Numbered from the stretch's first letter, positions 8,424 through 15,361 are shown. The stretch: 27,063 nt of DNA from Intestinibacillus sp050255995 (GCA_050255995.1 JBFWIM010000014.1:1-27063), one strand, 5' to 3'. A program made the numbers and translations. The notes: generated from the sequence alone by a model not told the origin.

Positions 8424-8613
8424 CGCCCTTGACGCTTCGCTGCCCGTATTTGCAGAGAATGATGGGAAAAACGGCATTTCCAAGGCACCTTTCTCATATG
8501 CTGTCCCACCCCGCTGCGGAGCAGGCCTCTCAGGGCATGCCAAAAGACTTTCTCTGGCCCCGTTTCCCGGGTGTGGCACGCTGCAAACGGGCTTTCGATT
8601 GGAGGTAAACACT
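8397..8613 (+). other. Long darA leader / intergenic stretch where tmk is usually found
   Basis: No gene is recognised between the yaaO-like stop and darA (8424-8613), where other Firmicutes carry thymidylate kinase. The RNA could form GGAAA/TTTCC around 8463-8483. It could also form CCCGTTT (about 8559-8568) with AAACGGG (about 8585-8591), followed by CTTTC and then the darA ribosome site GGAGG (8601-8605). A structured leader, a weak attenuator or an interspersed repeat are all possible. No known riboswitch class is recognised. Confidence 0.4.
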
Positions 8614-8937
8614 ATGAAAATGCTGCTCGCCATCATCAATTCGGACGACGCGCACAGCGTCATTGACAACCTCATGAAGGAAGGCTTTTCGATCACCAAG
8701 CTCGCGACGACCGGCGGCTTTCTCAAGGCCGGCAACGTCACCATCCTCATCGGCCTTGAAGAGGAGAAGCTGGAAAGCGCCTTTGCCATCATCCGGCAGT
8801 ATTCCTCCTCGCGCAAGCAGGTCATTCCGACGACCGCCGAACTCGGCATGGGCTTTTATCCCACCATGCCGGTGCAGGTGGATGTAGGCGGCGCAACCGT
8901 GTTCGTCCTGAACGTCGAGCGTTTCGAGAAGCTGTAA
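8614..8937 (+). CDS. darA: Cyclic-di-AMP receptor, PII-like (DarA/PstA)
   Basis: The 107-residue protein is a PII-like signal protein of the DarA (YaaQ, PstA) family, which binds cyclic di-AMP as a trimer. The order of conserved stretches fits: MLLAIINSDDAHSVIDNL, then FSITKLATTGGFLKAGNVT with the T-loop region, then KQVIPTTAELGMGFYPTMPVQVDVGGATVFVL, which forms the trimer core. Length agrees with Bacillus DarA (about 109). The start at 8614 is chosen because GGAGG (8601-8605) stands 8 nt before this ATG; an in-frame TTG at 8599 lies in front of that site. The stop TAA and the holB ATG share one base (8937), so the two are translationally coupled. Its downstream target is unknown in the family generally. 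Confidence 0.93.
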   Translation: MKMLLAIINSDDAHSVIDNLMKEGFSITKLATTGGFLKAGNVTILIGLEEEKLESAFAIIRQYSSSRKQVIPTTAELGMGFYPTMPVQVDVGGATVFVLNVERFEKL

Positions 8938-9797
8938 TGGCACAGGAGAATCCGGCGGCGCAGGTGGCGCTCACCGCCGCCGCAACCGGCCGCCTGCCCC
9001 AGACCATCCTTCTCACAGGAGACCCGGGCAGCGGCAAGATGGCCCTCGCCGGGCGTCTTGCCGCCGCGCTTCTGTGCACCGGCGACGGGGCGAAGCCCTG
9101 CGGCCGCTGCAATGCCTGCCACAAAGTGCGCGAAGGCATTCACCCCGACCTCACGACCGTGGACGAGGACGACCGCGAGCTGAAAGTCGAGCTTGCGCGT
9201 ACCATCCGCTCGGCCGTATCCGTCCTTCCGAACGACGGGGACCGCCGCGTCGTCATTCTCCGGCATGCGCAGAACCTGAATGCCGCCGCGCAGAACGCCC
9301 TGCTCAAAACGCTGGAGGAGCCGCCGCGCTACGCCTTTTTTATCCTGACGAGCGAGAAGCCCGGTGCGCTTTTGCCGACCATTCTGTCGCGCTGCACCCG
9401 CTATGCGCTTGCGCCGCCCGCCCAGGAAGCGCCCGACGAAACCCTTCCGCCCATTCTGGCCCCCATTCTCGCCGCACTCGCGGCGGGGGAGGAATTTGAG
9501 CTGCTGCGCGCGGCAATGGCACTTGAAAAGCTGCCGCGTACCGGACAGCGCGCGTTGCTCCTTCTGTTCCAGACCGCCCTGCGCGACGCGCTTTTTGCTG
9601 CACACGCCCTGCCCGGCCGCCTGTTGCCCGCGCTTGAGGCGCAGACCGCCGCGCTCGCGCGCACCGTATCGCCGGACAGGCTGCTTCGTCTGTCCGCGTT
9701 TGTTACCACCCTCGCCGGCCGCCTGGACGTCAACGCGGCGGCCGCCGCGACCAGCTCGGCGCTCTGCGCCGAAGCTTACCGGATCTGCTGCCTGTGA
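8937..9797 (+). CDS. holB: DNA polymerase III subunit delta prime
   Basis: The product (286 residues) is a clamp-loader delta prime subunit, which helps open and load the beta sliding clamp. The Walker A-like loop GDPGSGK is at 28-34, but the next residue is Met instead of Ser or Thr, so ATP binding is doubtful. Delta prime in other bacteria is likewise not an active ATPase. A zinc module is formed by Cys47, Cys55, Cys58 and Cys61. The stretch AQNALLKTLEEPP, followed by LTSEKPGALLPTILSRC, contains the SRC sensor motif typical of clamp-loader subunits. It begins at the ATG overlapping the darA stop codon and is followed 73 bp later by ricT, the order known from Bacillus and many Clostridia. 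Confidence 0.93.
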   Translation: MAQENPAAQVALTAAATGRLPQTILLTGDPGSGKMALAGRLAAALLCTGDGAKPCGRCNACHKVREGIHPDLTTVDEDDRELKVELARTIRSAVSVLPNDGDRRVVILRHAQNLNAAAQNALLKTLEEPPRYAFFILTSEKPGALLPTILSRCTRYALAPPAQEAPDETLPPILAPILAALAAGEEFELLRAAMALEKLPRTGQRALLLLFQTALRDALFAAHALPGRLLPALEAQTAALARTVSPDRLLRLSAFVTTLAGRLDVNAAAAATSSALCAEAYRICCL

Positions 9798-9870
9798 CGG
9801 CGCGTGCGGATCCGTTCCCCCGCGTTTATTTTGATACAACTCATTTGAGCTCACAAGGAGGAATCCCCTT

Positions 9871-10418
9871 TTGACTAATATCATCGGCGTCCGATTCAAA
9901 AAAATCGGCAAAATCTATTATTTCGATCCGTGTGGCATAGAAGTGCACCCGGGCGACCATGTCATCGTCGAAACCGCGCGCGGCGTGGAATATGGCGAGG
10001 CCGTCATGGGCAACACCGACGTGGAGGACGANNNNNNNNNNNNNNNNNNNNNNNNNNNNNNNNNNNNNNNNNNNNNNNNNNNNNNNNNNNNNNNNNNNNN
10101 NNNNNNNNNNNNNNNNNNNNNNNNNNNNNNNCGCCCCCCGCCCGCGCGGATAAGCCCGAACCCCGCGCGGAACGTTCCGCCAGCCCTGAGCATCCCGCTC
10201 AGCATACCCCGCGCGCCGAGCGCCGGGAAAAGCCGCAGCGTGCGCCGCAAGCCTCCTCTCCCGCGCCGGCTGAGGAGGAAACGCCTTCCGACGGTCAGGC
10301 CTCCGAGCGCCGCCGCCGTTCCCGCCGCGGCGGACGCCGCCGCTCCCGCAAGCCCACGGACGGAGAACAGCAGCCGGGCACGTCCGCGCAGCCCCCGGCA
10401 GGCGACGGCGACGCATAG
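9871..10418 (+). CDS. ricT: RicT/PSP1-domain protein, interrupted by an assembly gap
   Basis: Translation begins at TTG 9871, with AAGGAGG at 9855-9861. The first 53 residues, from TNIIGVRFKKIGKIYYFDP to VETARGVEYGEAVMGN, are the RicT (YaaT) N-terminus. RicT acts with RicA and RicF as an iron-sulphur complex that assists mRNA maturation by RNase Y in Bacillus. The run of N at 10032-10131 then hides the centre, including the expected cysteine ligands. After the gap the frame of bases divisible by three gives a Pro/Glu-rich tail ending in the basic stretch RRRRSRRGGRRRSRKP and stop at 10416-10418. The two visible parts are in different frames. This is expected if the 100-N block is a fixed-length placeholder rather than a measured gap. 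The basic tail suggests RNA or ribosome contact, by inference. Confidence 0.85.
10032..10131. other. Assembly gap of exactly 100 N
   Basis: One hundred undetermined bases lie inside ricT. The round number is a usual scaffolding placeholder. RicT cores are around 250 residues and only 53 are visible before the gap, so several hundred bases are probably missing. Confidence 0.97.
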
Positions 10419-10447
10419 CCGGCGTTCCGCCCTTCTGAGAAATCTTT

Positions 10448-10489
10448 GCCCGGTTTTGCACCGCTCCTGCGTGCAAAACCGGGCTTTTT
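10448..10489 (+). terminator. Terminator of the darA-holB-ricT unit
   Basis: GCCCGGTTTTGCAC (10448-10461) and GTGCAAAACCGGGC (10471-10484) form a perfect 14-bp stem with a 9-nt loop, followed by TTTTT. It lies 30 bp after the ricT stop. Confidence 0.94.
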
Positions 10490-10523
10490 CGTCCATCAAA
10501 CCGTTTTGTAAACCGTTGTGCCC

Positions 10524-10552
10524 TTGCGTTCATTTCGATAGCGTGATATACT
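10524..10552 (+). promoter_or_regulatory. Predicted promoter of the marR-AEC-esterase-acyltransferase operon
   Basis: TTGCGT (10524-10529), a 17-bp spacer and TATACT (10547-10552) lie 42 bp before the MarR-family start codon and behind a strong terminator. No convincing palindromic operator was seen around it, although autoregulation by the MarR protein is likely. Confidence 0.65.
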
Positions 10553-10593
10553 TAGATAATAAAACAATTCTCCGAAGCAGGGGAGGTTCCGGC

Positions 10594-11031
10594 ATGTCTG
10601 TTTACGAACAATTCAATACGTTCATGGTCGATATCTGGGGGCGTATCAACAAGATTGAAGAGCGGGCGCTGGCTACCGGCCTGGAAGCCGATATTTCCAT
10701 CACCGAAATTCATATCATTGAGAAGATCGGCGACCACCCCTGCCGCCGCATGTCCGATGTGGCGCGCGCTATCGGCATCACGCTCGCAACGCTCACCGTC
10801 GCCTGCGACAAGCTGGAAAACAAAGGGCTGATTGCGCGCTCCCGGGACGTCAGGGACAAGCGCGTCGTCAATGTCAGCCTGACCCCGCGTGGCATGGCAG
10901 CCTATGAATTTCACAAGCGCTTCCACAACGAAATGATGCGCGCGGTTCTCGGCGACCTGACCGAGGAGGAGGTCGCCGCGCTCGGCTCGACGCTTCAGAA
11001 GCTCCAGAGCTTTTTTGAATCCTATGATTGA
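10594..11031 (+). CDS. MarR-family transcription regulator, FabT-like
   Basis: The 145-residue protein is a winged-helix regulator of the MarR family. The recognition helix region reads MSDVARAIGITLATLTVACDKLENKGLI (about 51-78). It is followed by the wing, RSRDVRDKRVVNVSLTPRG (about 80-98), with the conserved D-K-R pattern. The C-terminal half has YEFHKRFHNEM, a spacing of His residues that resembles FabT-type repressors of fatty acid synthesis in Firmicutes. FabT proteins sense acyl carriers, which would fit the acyltransferase and esterase downstream, but this link is inference. GGGGAGG lies 7 nt before the ATG at 10594. It is the first gene of a tight five-gene plus-strand run and is followed 23 bp later by the carrier gene. 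Confidence 0.87.
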   Translation: MSVYEQFNTFMVDIWGRINKIEERALATGLEADISITEIHIIEKIGDHPCRRMSDVARAIGITLATLTVACDKLENKGLIARSRDVRDKRVVNVSLTPRGMAAYEFHKRFHNEMMRAVLGDLTEEEVAALGSTLQKLQSFFESYD

Positions 11032-11054
11032 CCCGACCGAAAGGTACATATCCT

Positions 11055-11999
11055 TTGAATAGTTTGCTTTTCAGCCTGAACGCCACTGTTCCCATCTTTG
11101 CCGCCATCTTCATCAGCTGGTGTTTTAAGCGCCGCGGCCTGTTGCCGGACAGCTTTATCGCCGGTGCGGACCGCTTTACCTTTCAGATCCTGCTGCCGCT
11201 TCTGCTGTTCCGCGATATCGCGGCCGGCCGCGTGTCCGAACAGTTTGACCTGCGTTTTTTTCTGCTGTGCATGGCCATGACCACCGTCGCTTTTTTCGGC
11301 ATCTGGCTCGGCGCGGAGCTTTTTCTCCGGGACAAGAGCATGATCGGCGCGTTCACGCAGGGTGCGTTCCGCTCCAGCCTTGCGATTTTCGGCATAGCTT
11401 TCGCGCAGAATATTTACGGCAACGCCGGTCTTATCCCACTGATGATCGTCGCGGTGGTGCCGCTGTTTAATATTTATTCTGTTATTGTGCTCACGGTGCG
11501 TGCGCCGCAGCGCGCCCGGGGGACGGGCGCCATCCGCGCCTGCCTGCGCGGCATTGTCACAAACCCGCTGATCATCGGCATCCTCGCCGGACTGCCCTTT
11601 TCGCTTTTTGAAATCAGTTTCCCGGTTGCGGTTTCCAAGACAATCAACTATTTTGCCTCCATGGCGACTCCGCTCGCGCTCGTCACTATCGGCGCGGGCT
11701 TTGAGGGACGCAGCGCGCTGCGCAAGCTGCGCTGTGCCGTTGCCGCGAGCATGATTAAGCTGCTTGTTCTGCCCGCTGTTTTCCTGACGCTGGGATACGT
11801 GATGGGCTTCCGGGGTCCCGCGCTCGTCGCGCTGCTCGTCATGCTCGGCACGCCCAGCACGGTCACCTGCTACCTGATGGCGAAAAATATGGACGGCGAC
11901 GCGGTGCTGTCCTCAAGCATCGTCGTGCTGACCACGGCGCTGTCCTCGGTTACGCTTACCGCGTTCATCGCGGTGCTGCGCACCCTCGGGGCGATTTGA
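11055..11999 (+). CDS. AEC-family membrane carrier (auxin efflux carrier family)
   Basis: This 314-residue membrane protein belongs to the AEC/bile-acid:sodium symporter-like superfamily. It shows about ten hydrophobic segments in two halves separated by a polar loop (RAPQRARGTGAIRACLRGIVTNPLIIGI). The second half begins with the family pattern TNPLIIGILAGLPFSLF. The C-terminal repeat contains LVMLGTPSTVTCYLMAKNMDGDAVLSSSIVVLTTALS, typical of AEC proteins. Members move small organic anions such as malate or malonate; the substrate here is unknown. I prefer the TTG start at 11055, with GAAAGG 10 nt upstream. An earlier in-frame TTG at 11028 would overlap the regulator gene without a ribosome site. 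Its place between a FabT-like regulator and an esterase suggests export or import of a carboxylate linked to their chemistry. Confidence 0.85.
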   Translation: MNSLLFSLNATVPIFAAIFISWCFKRRGLLPDSFIAGADRFTFQILLPLLLFRDIAAGRVSEQFDLRFFLLCMAMTTVAFFGIWLGAELFLRDKSMIGAFTQGAFRSSLAIFGIAFAQNIYGNAGLIPLMIVAVVPLFNIYSVIVLTVRAPQRARGTGAIRACLRGIVTNPLIIGILAGLPFSLFEISFPVAVSKTINYFASMATPLALVTIGAGFEGRSALRKLRCAVAASMIKLLVLPAVFLTLGYVMGFRGPALVALLVMLGTPSTVTCYLMAKNMDGDAVLSSSIVVLTTALSSVTLTAFIAVLRTLGAI

Positions 12000-12032
12000 C
12001 CGGGCCGGTTCCGTCTGTTTCGGAGGGCTTTT

Positions 12033-12974
12033 ATGGCGATTAACAAGTACATGAAGGCGGTGCTCCGCGCACTGTCCTATCCCGATATTGACGTCACGAA
12101 GCATTATATGCTCGTACGGCAGGCGACCCGCATTTCCCATCTGCCGCTGCCGAAGGCGTATGACACCTTCCCGTTTTCCGTGGAAAACGGCGACCATGAG
12201 GTGCCGTGCCGCCTGTTTACGCCGCGCGGCCAAATCGAGCCGCTGCCCCTTTTGCTGTTCGCGCACGGCGGCGGCTGGATTGCGGGCGACGTGGACACCT
12301 ACGGCCGCGTGTGCCGGACGATGGCGCAGGAAACCGGCCGCATGGTGCTGTCCGTGGACTACCGGCTCGCGCCGGAGCATCCCTTCCCCGCCGGGCTTGA
12401 CGATCTCTACGCGGTCGCGAAGGCGCTGTTCACCGCGCCCTTCCTGCCGGTCCGGCCGGAAGAAATCACGCTGGCCGGCGACTCTGCGGGCGGCAACCTG
12501 TGCGCTGCGGTCAGCCTCAGGGCACGTGACACCGGCGATTTTGCGCCGCGCCGCCAGATTCTGATTTATCCGGCCTGCGCAAGCGAGCACGACCCCGGAC
12601 TGTCCGCCTTTCCCTCGCTGCGTGAAAACGGCGAGGGCTATCTGCTGACGGCCAAACGCATCTGCGAATACATGGATCTGTACTGCGCAGATCCGCACGA
12701 CCGCCAAAGCCCCTATTTTGCGCCGCTCGCGGCGCTGGATCTGTCAGGGCAGCCGGATACGCTGATCATCACGGCGCAGTATGACCCGCTGCGCGACGAG
12801 GGCGAGGCGTACGGCGCGCGCCTGCTGTCCGACGGCAACCGGGTCGCCGTGCGCCGCATACCCGATGCGCTTCATGGCTTTTTGCGCCTGCCGCCGCGTT
12901 TTCAGTCGGTTCGGCAGTGCTATCGTCACATCAACGACTTCCTTTGCGAGGTGCACCATGAAACCTGCAAGTGA
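12033..12974 (+). CDS. Alpha/beta-hydrolase, hormone-sensitive-lipase family esterase
   Basis: The 313-residue protein is a family IV (HSL) esterase. The oxyanion motif is HGGGW at 78-82 and the nucleophile motif GDSAGG is at 149-154, with Ser151. Asp251 (in YDPLRDEG) and His281 (in HGFLR) complete the catalytic triad. HSL bacterial members hydrolyse short to medium acyl esters and usually lack a signal peptide; none is seen here, so it acts in the cytoplasm. CGGAGGG stands 5 nt before the ATG. Its 3' end overlaps the acyltransferase gene by 17 bp, so the two are probably made in fixed proportion. Physiological substrate is unknown; an acetyl or acyl ester produced by the neighbouring transferase is a reasonable guess. 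Confidence 0.91.
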   Translation: MAINKYMKAVLRALSYPDIDVTKHYMLVRQATRISHLPLPKAYDTFPFSVENGDHEVPCRLFTPRGQIEPLPLLLFAHGGGWIAGDVDTYGRVCRTMAQETGRMVLSVDYRLAPEHPFPAGLDDLYAVAKALFTAPFLPVRPEEITLAGDSAGGNLCAAVSLRARDTGDFAPRRQILIYPACASEHDPGLSAFPSLRENGEGYLLTAKRICEYMDLYCADPHDRQSPYFAPLAALDLSGQPDTLIITAQYDPLRDEGEAYGARLLSDGNRVAVRRIPDALHGFLRLPPRFQSVRQCYRHINDFLCEVHHETCK

Positions 12975-14223
12975 ATGGCGAAGGCTGGACAACGCCGCCA
13001 AAATCTTTCCGCCAACCAGTACCGCACGCGACCCCAAGGTGTTTCGCTTCGTCTGCGAGCTGAACGAGGCGGTCGTGCCCGAGGCGCTTGAACGCGCGGC
13101 TGAACGTACTCTCACCGAGTTCCCCTTCTTCCGCTATACCCTGCGGCACGGCGTATTCTGGTACTATCTTGAGGATTCCGGACGTCCGACGCCGCCCGTT
13201 CTGGAGGAGCAGGGCACGCCCTGCGAAGCGCTGTACCTGGACGCGGCTTCTCCGCTCTACCGCATCACATACTGGGGGCGCCGCATCAACCTTGAGGTCT
13301 ATCATGTCCTGACCGACGGCGCGGGCGCGCTTGAGTTCCTGCGCGCGCTCACCTGTCATTATCTGCAGGAAACGCACCCCGACGCGCTGTGGGACGCAGA
13401 CCTTTCCCTTGGCTTTGACGCGTCGGCCTGGCAGCGCGCGCGGGACAGCTTCGACAAATACTATTCCGGCCGGGGCGGCGGCCGCGCGCCGCGCGACCCA
13501 AAGGCCTACCGCATCAAAGGATCGCGCCTGCCGCATTACGGCCTGCGGGTGGTGCTCGGAGAAATGCCGGTAGACGGAATCCTGCGAGAAGCGCGCGCCC
13601 GGGGCACTACGGTCACCGTGTTGCTTGGCGCCTGCCTTCTGTGCGCAGTCGGCGAGGAAATGGCCGTACGCGACCGCAAAAAGCCTGTCGTCGTGACCGT
13701 GCCGATCAACCTTCGGAATTTCTTCGCGTCCGATACCGCGCGGAATTTTTTCAGCGTCGTCAATCTGGGTGTGGATTTCAACCGCGTCCCGTGCGAGCTG
13801 CCCGCCGTCATCGAGGCGCTGTCCGCCGTCATGCGCGAGCGGCTGACGCGGGAATATCTGCAAAACCGGCTGAACCGGCTCGCCAGTCTGGAGCGCAACC
13901 CGTTTGTGCGGGTGCTCCCGCTCGCGCTCAAGGATCCTATCATGCACCAGGCCGGCCGGGTATCGGACGCCTCCGCGACCGTGTCGCTCTCCAATGTCGG
14001 CAAGGTTGCGATGCCCGAGGCGCTTGCCCCCTATATCCGCAAGTTTGATATTTTTATTGCGACTGGCGACCTGCAGATCTGCTCCTGTTCCTACGGCAAT
14101 ATCCTGTCGGTCGGGCTGACCTCATCCTTTCAGGCGACCGACATTGAGCGCCGCTTTTTCCGCATGCTCGCGTCGCTCGGTCTGCCCGTCACCATCGCGA
14201 CCAATATGGAGGGATCGCCATGA
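12958..14223 (+). CDS. HxxxDG-type acyltransferase (condensation/alcohol acetyltransferase superfamily)
   Basis: The 421-residue product belongs to the CoA-dependent acyltransferase superfamily that includes condensation domains, PapA-type and alcohol acetyltransferases. The catalytic motif HVLTDG is at 116-121, preceded by the typical strand RINLEVY. A second-half segment, VTVPINLRNFFASDTARNFFSVVNLGV, resembles the latch region of such enzymes (VPINLR). TVSLSNVGKV near residue 345 resembles the conserved region that closes the active site. The expected reaction is transfer of an acyl group from a thioester to a hydroxyl or amine; acceptor and donor are unknown. The start at 12958 follows GAGGTG by 4 nt and lies within the esterase gene. 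The stop overlaps the next start as ATGA. A peptide synthetase role is unlikely because no carrier or adenylation domain is near. Confidence 0.8.
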   Translation: MKPASEWRRLDNAAKIFPPTSTARDPKVFRFVCELNEAVVPEALERAAERTLTEFPFFRYTLRHGVFWYYLEDSGRPTPPVLEEQGTPCEALYLDAASPLYRITYWGRRINLEVYHVLTDGAGALEFLRALTCHYLQETHPDALWDADLSLGFDASAWQRARDSFDKYYSGRGGGRAPRDPKAYRIKGSRLPHYGLRVVLGEMPVDGILREARARGTTVTVLLGACLLCAVGEEMAVRDRKKPVVVTVPINLRNFFASDTARNFFSVVNLGVDFNRVPCELPAVIEALSAVMRERLTREYLQNRLNRLASLERNPFVRVLPLALKDPIMHQAGRVSDASATVSLSNVGKVAMPEALAPYIRKFDIFIATGDLQICSCSYGNILSVGLTSSFQATDIERRFFRMLASLGLPVTIATNMEGSP

Positions 14224-14876
14224 AGTACTGCCCAAACTGCAAGGTTTCGGTTTCCGGCATGCCGGCGCGGTGCCCGCTCTGCCAGAGCGGGCTGACCGGA
14301 GAGGGTACGATGTCCTCCTTTCCGCCGCCGCTGCAGCAGCGAACGCGGCAGTTCTTTCTGCGGCTGCTGATTTTTCTTTCGGTTGCGGGCGCGCTGATCT
14401 GTGTCCTGATTAACACGCTGCTGCCGCGCACGGGCGCATGGTCGCTCTTCGTGGTTGCAGGCATTGCGTGCCTGTGGCTCAGTCTGGGCGTTGCCATCCG
14501 CAAGCGCCGCTCCCTGCTGAAAAACATCACCTGGCAGGCCATCCTGCTCAGCACGCTCGCTATCGTGTGGGACATCTCAACGGGCTGGCGCGCATGGTCG
14601 GTCAATTTTGTGGTGCCGTGCATCTTTCTGGCGAACATGCTGCTCACGCCACTGCTCGCCCGCCTGATGCGCATGCCGACGAGCGCATATCTCGTTTATT
14701 TCTGCCTGGTTTTTACCTTCGGGCTGATCCCGGCTGCTTTTCTGTTGACAGGCCTTGTCTCGGTGTGGCTGCCGTCGTTTCTGTCGGTGGCGTGCAGCGG
14801 CATCTCGCTGCTGGCGCTCTGCGTCTTCGGCGGACGCACCATGCTCGATGAGCTGCACCGGCGTTTTCACCTGTAA
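14220..14876 (+). CDS. Zinc-ribbon membrane protein (resembles DUF6320)
   Basis: The 218-residue protein starts with a zinc-ribbon-like module, Cys4-x2-Cys7 and Cys18-x2-Cys21 (YCPNCKVSV, RCPLCQSG). A polar linker follows, then about six hydrophobic segments from residue 42 to 205 with short loops, and a short basic C-terminus. This layout resembles DUF6320 proteins of Clostridia, which I recall as neighbours of alcohol-acetyltransferase-like genes; that assignment is from memory and not verified. The start overlaps the acyltransferase stop (ATGA), and GGAGGG precedes it, so it is translationally coupled to that enzyme. It may anchor the acyltransferase at the membrane or pass its product across it; both are inference. 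No clear terminator follows the stop. Confidence 0.72.
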   Translation: MKYCPNCKVSVSGMPARCPLCQSGLTGEGTMSSFPPPLQQRTRQFFLRLLIFLSVAGALICVLINTLLPRTGAWSLFVVAGIACLWLSLGVAIRKRRSLLKNITWQAILLSTLAIVWDISTGWRAWSVNFVVPCIFLANMLLTPLLARLMRMPTSAYLVYFCLVFTFGLIPAAFLLTGLVSVWLPSFLSVACSGISLLALCVFGGRTMLDELHRRFHL

Positions 14877-14940
14877 GCCGGATGGGCGGGAATTCCGGAT
14901 CAAAAAACGTCTTTACGAGTCGCTTGCGCCCGTTTTCCTT

Positions 14941-15013
14941 TATCCTGAATCCACGCGCCAAAACACCGCTTTATGAACAGCTCTATCCCGCCATCCGGCA
15001 GGATATTGCAGCC
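14941..15013 (+). repeat. Left copy of a 73-bp direct repeat (MocR 5' end fragment)
   Basis: These 73 bases match 18449-18521 at 67 positions. The copy encodes ILNPRAKTPLYEQLYPAIRQ, the N-terminal residues of a GntR-type helix-turn-helix, but lacks the start codon and stops matching after the IRQDI stretch. The reading frame continues into an unrelated RecQ-like fragment. It is therefore a remnant of a MocR-type gene, with the intact copy 3.5 kb away. Confidence 0.85.
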
Positions 15014-15031
15014 GAATATTGGGATGCAACC

Positions 15032-15151
15032 ATGAAAAGGAAACAACGACAGGAGATTTTGAAACAAGTCTCTGCAGGAAGATTCCACATCCTCTATCTC
15101 ACTCCGGAGCCGTTTGCTTCGGAGTCTTTTTTATCCAGGGTGGTAGAATAG
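15032..15151 (+). pseudogene. Possible RecQ-helicase fragment
   Basis: The short frame reads QRQEILKQVSAGRFHILYLT and ends at TAG 15151. The pattern of a basic stretch, then G-x-x-x-ILYLTPE and SESFL, resembles the segment after the Walker A region of RecQ helicases, where LLYVxPERL is common. No Walker A or later helicase motifs are present, and the upstream sequence is the MocR fragment. A hairpin, ACTCCGGAG/CTTCGGAGT with CTTTTTT (15101-15132), lies within it. The match is short, so chance similarity is possible. Confidence 0.4.
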
Positions 15152-15285
15152 ACACTGATATCGCCAAAATGATTTTCGGTGAGAACGACCTTCTCACTCT
15201 GAAACGCCCCTTTGAACAGCTTTTGAATCAGCGTAGTTTCCCCTGCTTCCCAAAAGCCCGCGATTACAAATATTTTTGTCGTCAT
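15133..15285 (-). pseudogene. Truncated CobW/P47K-type GTPase (metal chaperone) fragment
   Basis: From ATG 15285 the minus strand encodes about 50 residues that match the N-terminus of CobW-family GTPases: TTKIFVIAGFWEAGETTLIQ, followed by SEKVVLTENHFGDISV. In intact proteins the P-loop ends GKTT and the later motif is usually ENDFG or ENEFG. Here the essential lysine is Glu, and ENHFG replaces the usual form. The homology then stops near 15133 in front of the RecQ-like fragment, so the CxCC metal motif and the rest are missing. It points away from the zinc-binding lipoprotein gene and shares its control region. CobW proteins often belong to zinc-starvation regulons. I call it a decayed remnant; a sequencing error cannot explain both the truncation and the changed residues. 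Confidence 0.7.
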
Positions 15286-15340
15286 GCTTCCTCACTCTGG
15301 TTATATTTGCATCGGACAACTTATCCACCGTTATGATTTG

Positions 15341-15357
15341 GCAAATGTATTTCATTT
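15341..15357. promoter_or_regulatory. Operator-like dyad 1, CobW side
   Basis: GCAAATG-TATTT-CATTT has the same plan as the stronger dyad at 15393-15415: AAATG, five bases, CATTT. It lies 56 bp in front of the CobW-like fragment and just upstream of the -35 of the lipoprotein gene. A Fur/Zur-family repressor is the likely binder, by context. Confidence 0.5.
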
Positions 15358-15361
15358 TTAC

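Noticed and set aside
8424..8613. T-box or other known riboswitch before darA
   Set aside because: GGGTGTGGCACG only loosely recalls the T-box sequence, and no specifier or clear terminator arrangement was found.
10530..10565. Repeated GATA triplet-spaced motif as a MarR operator
   Set aside because: The three GATA occurrences are not evenly spaced or palindromic and are expected by chance in AT-rich promoter sequence.
9871..11031. Apparent continuous open frame from the RicT N-terminus through the N block into the MarR regulator
   Set aside because: It depends on the arbitrary gap length and reads through a perfect 14-bp terminator and a promoter. The MarR gene has its own ribosome site and start at 10594.
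12931..13947. Long minus-strand open frame opposite the acyltransferase
   Set aside because: The opposite strand carries the HxxxDG enzyme in a tight operon; the antisense frame has no motif or start signal.
15101..15132. Hairpin plus T run as a terminator of the ester operon
   Set aside because: The stem is good, but it lies 225 bp beyond the last gene within a fragment scar, and its T run coincides with a Lys-Lys codon stretch of the CobW remnant. Function is undecided, so it is not listed as a terminator.
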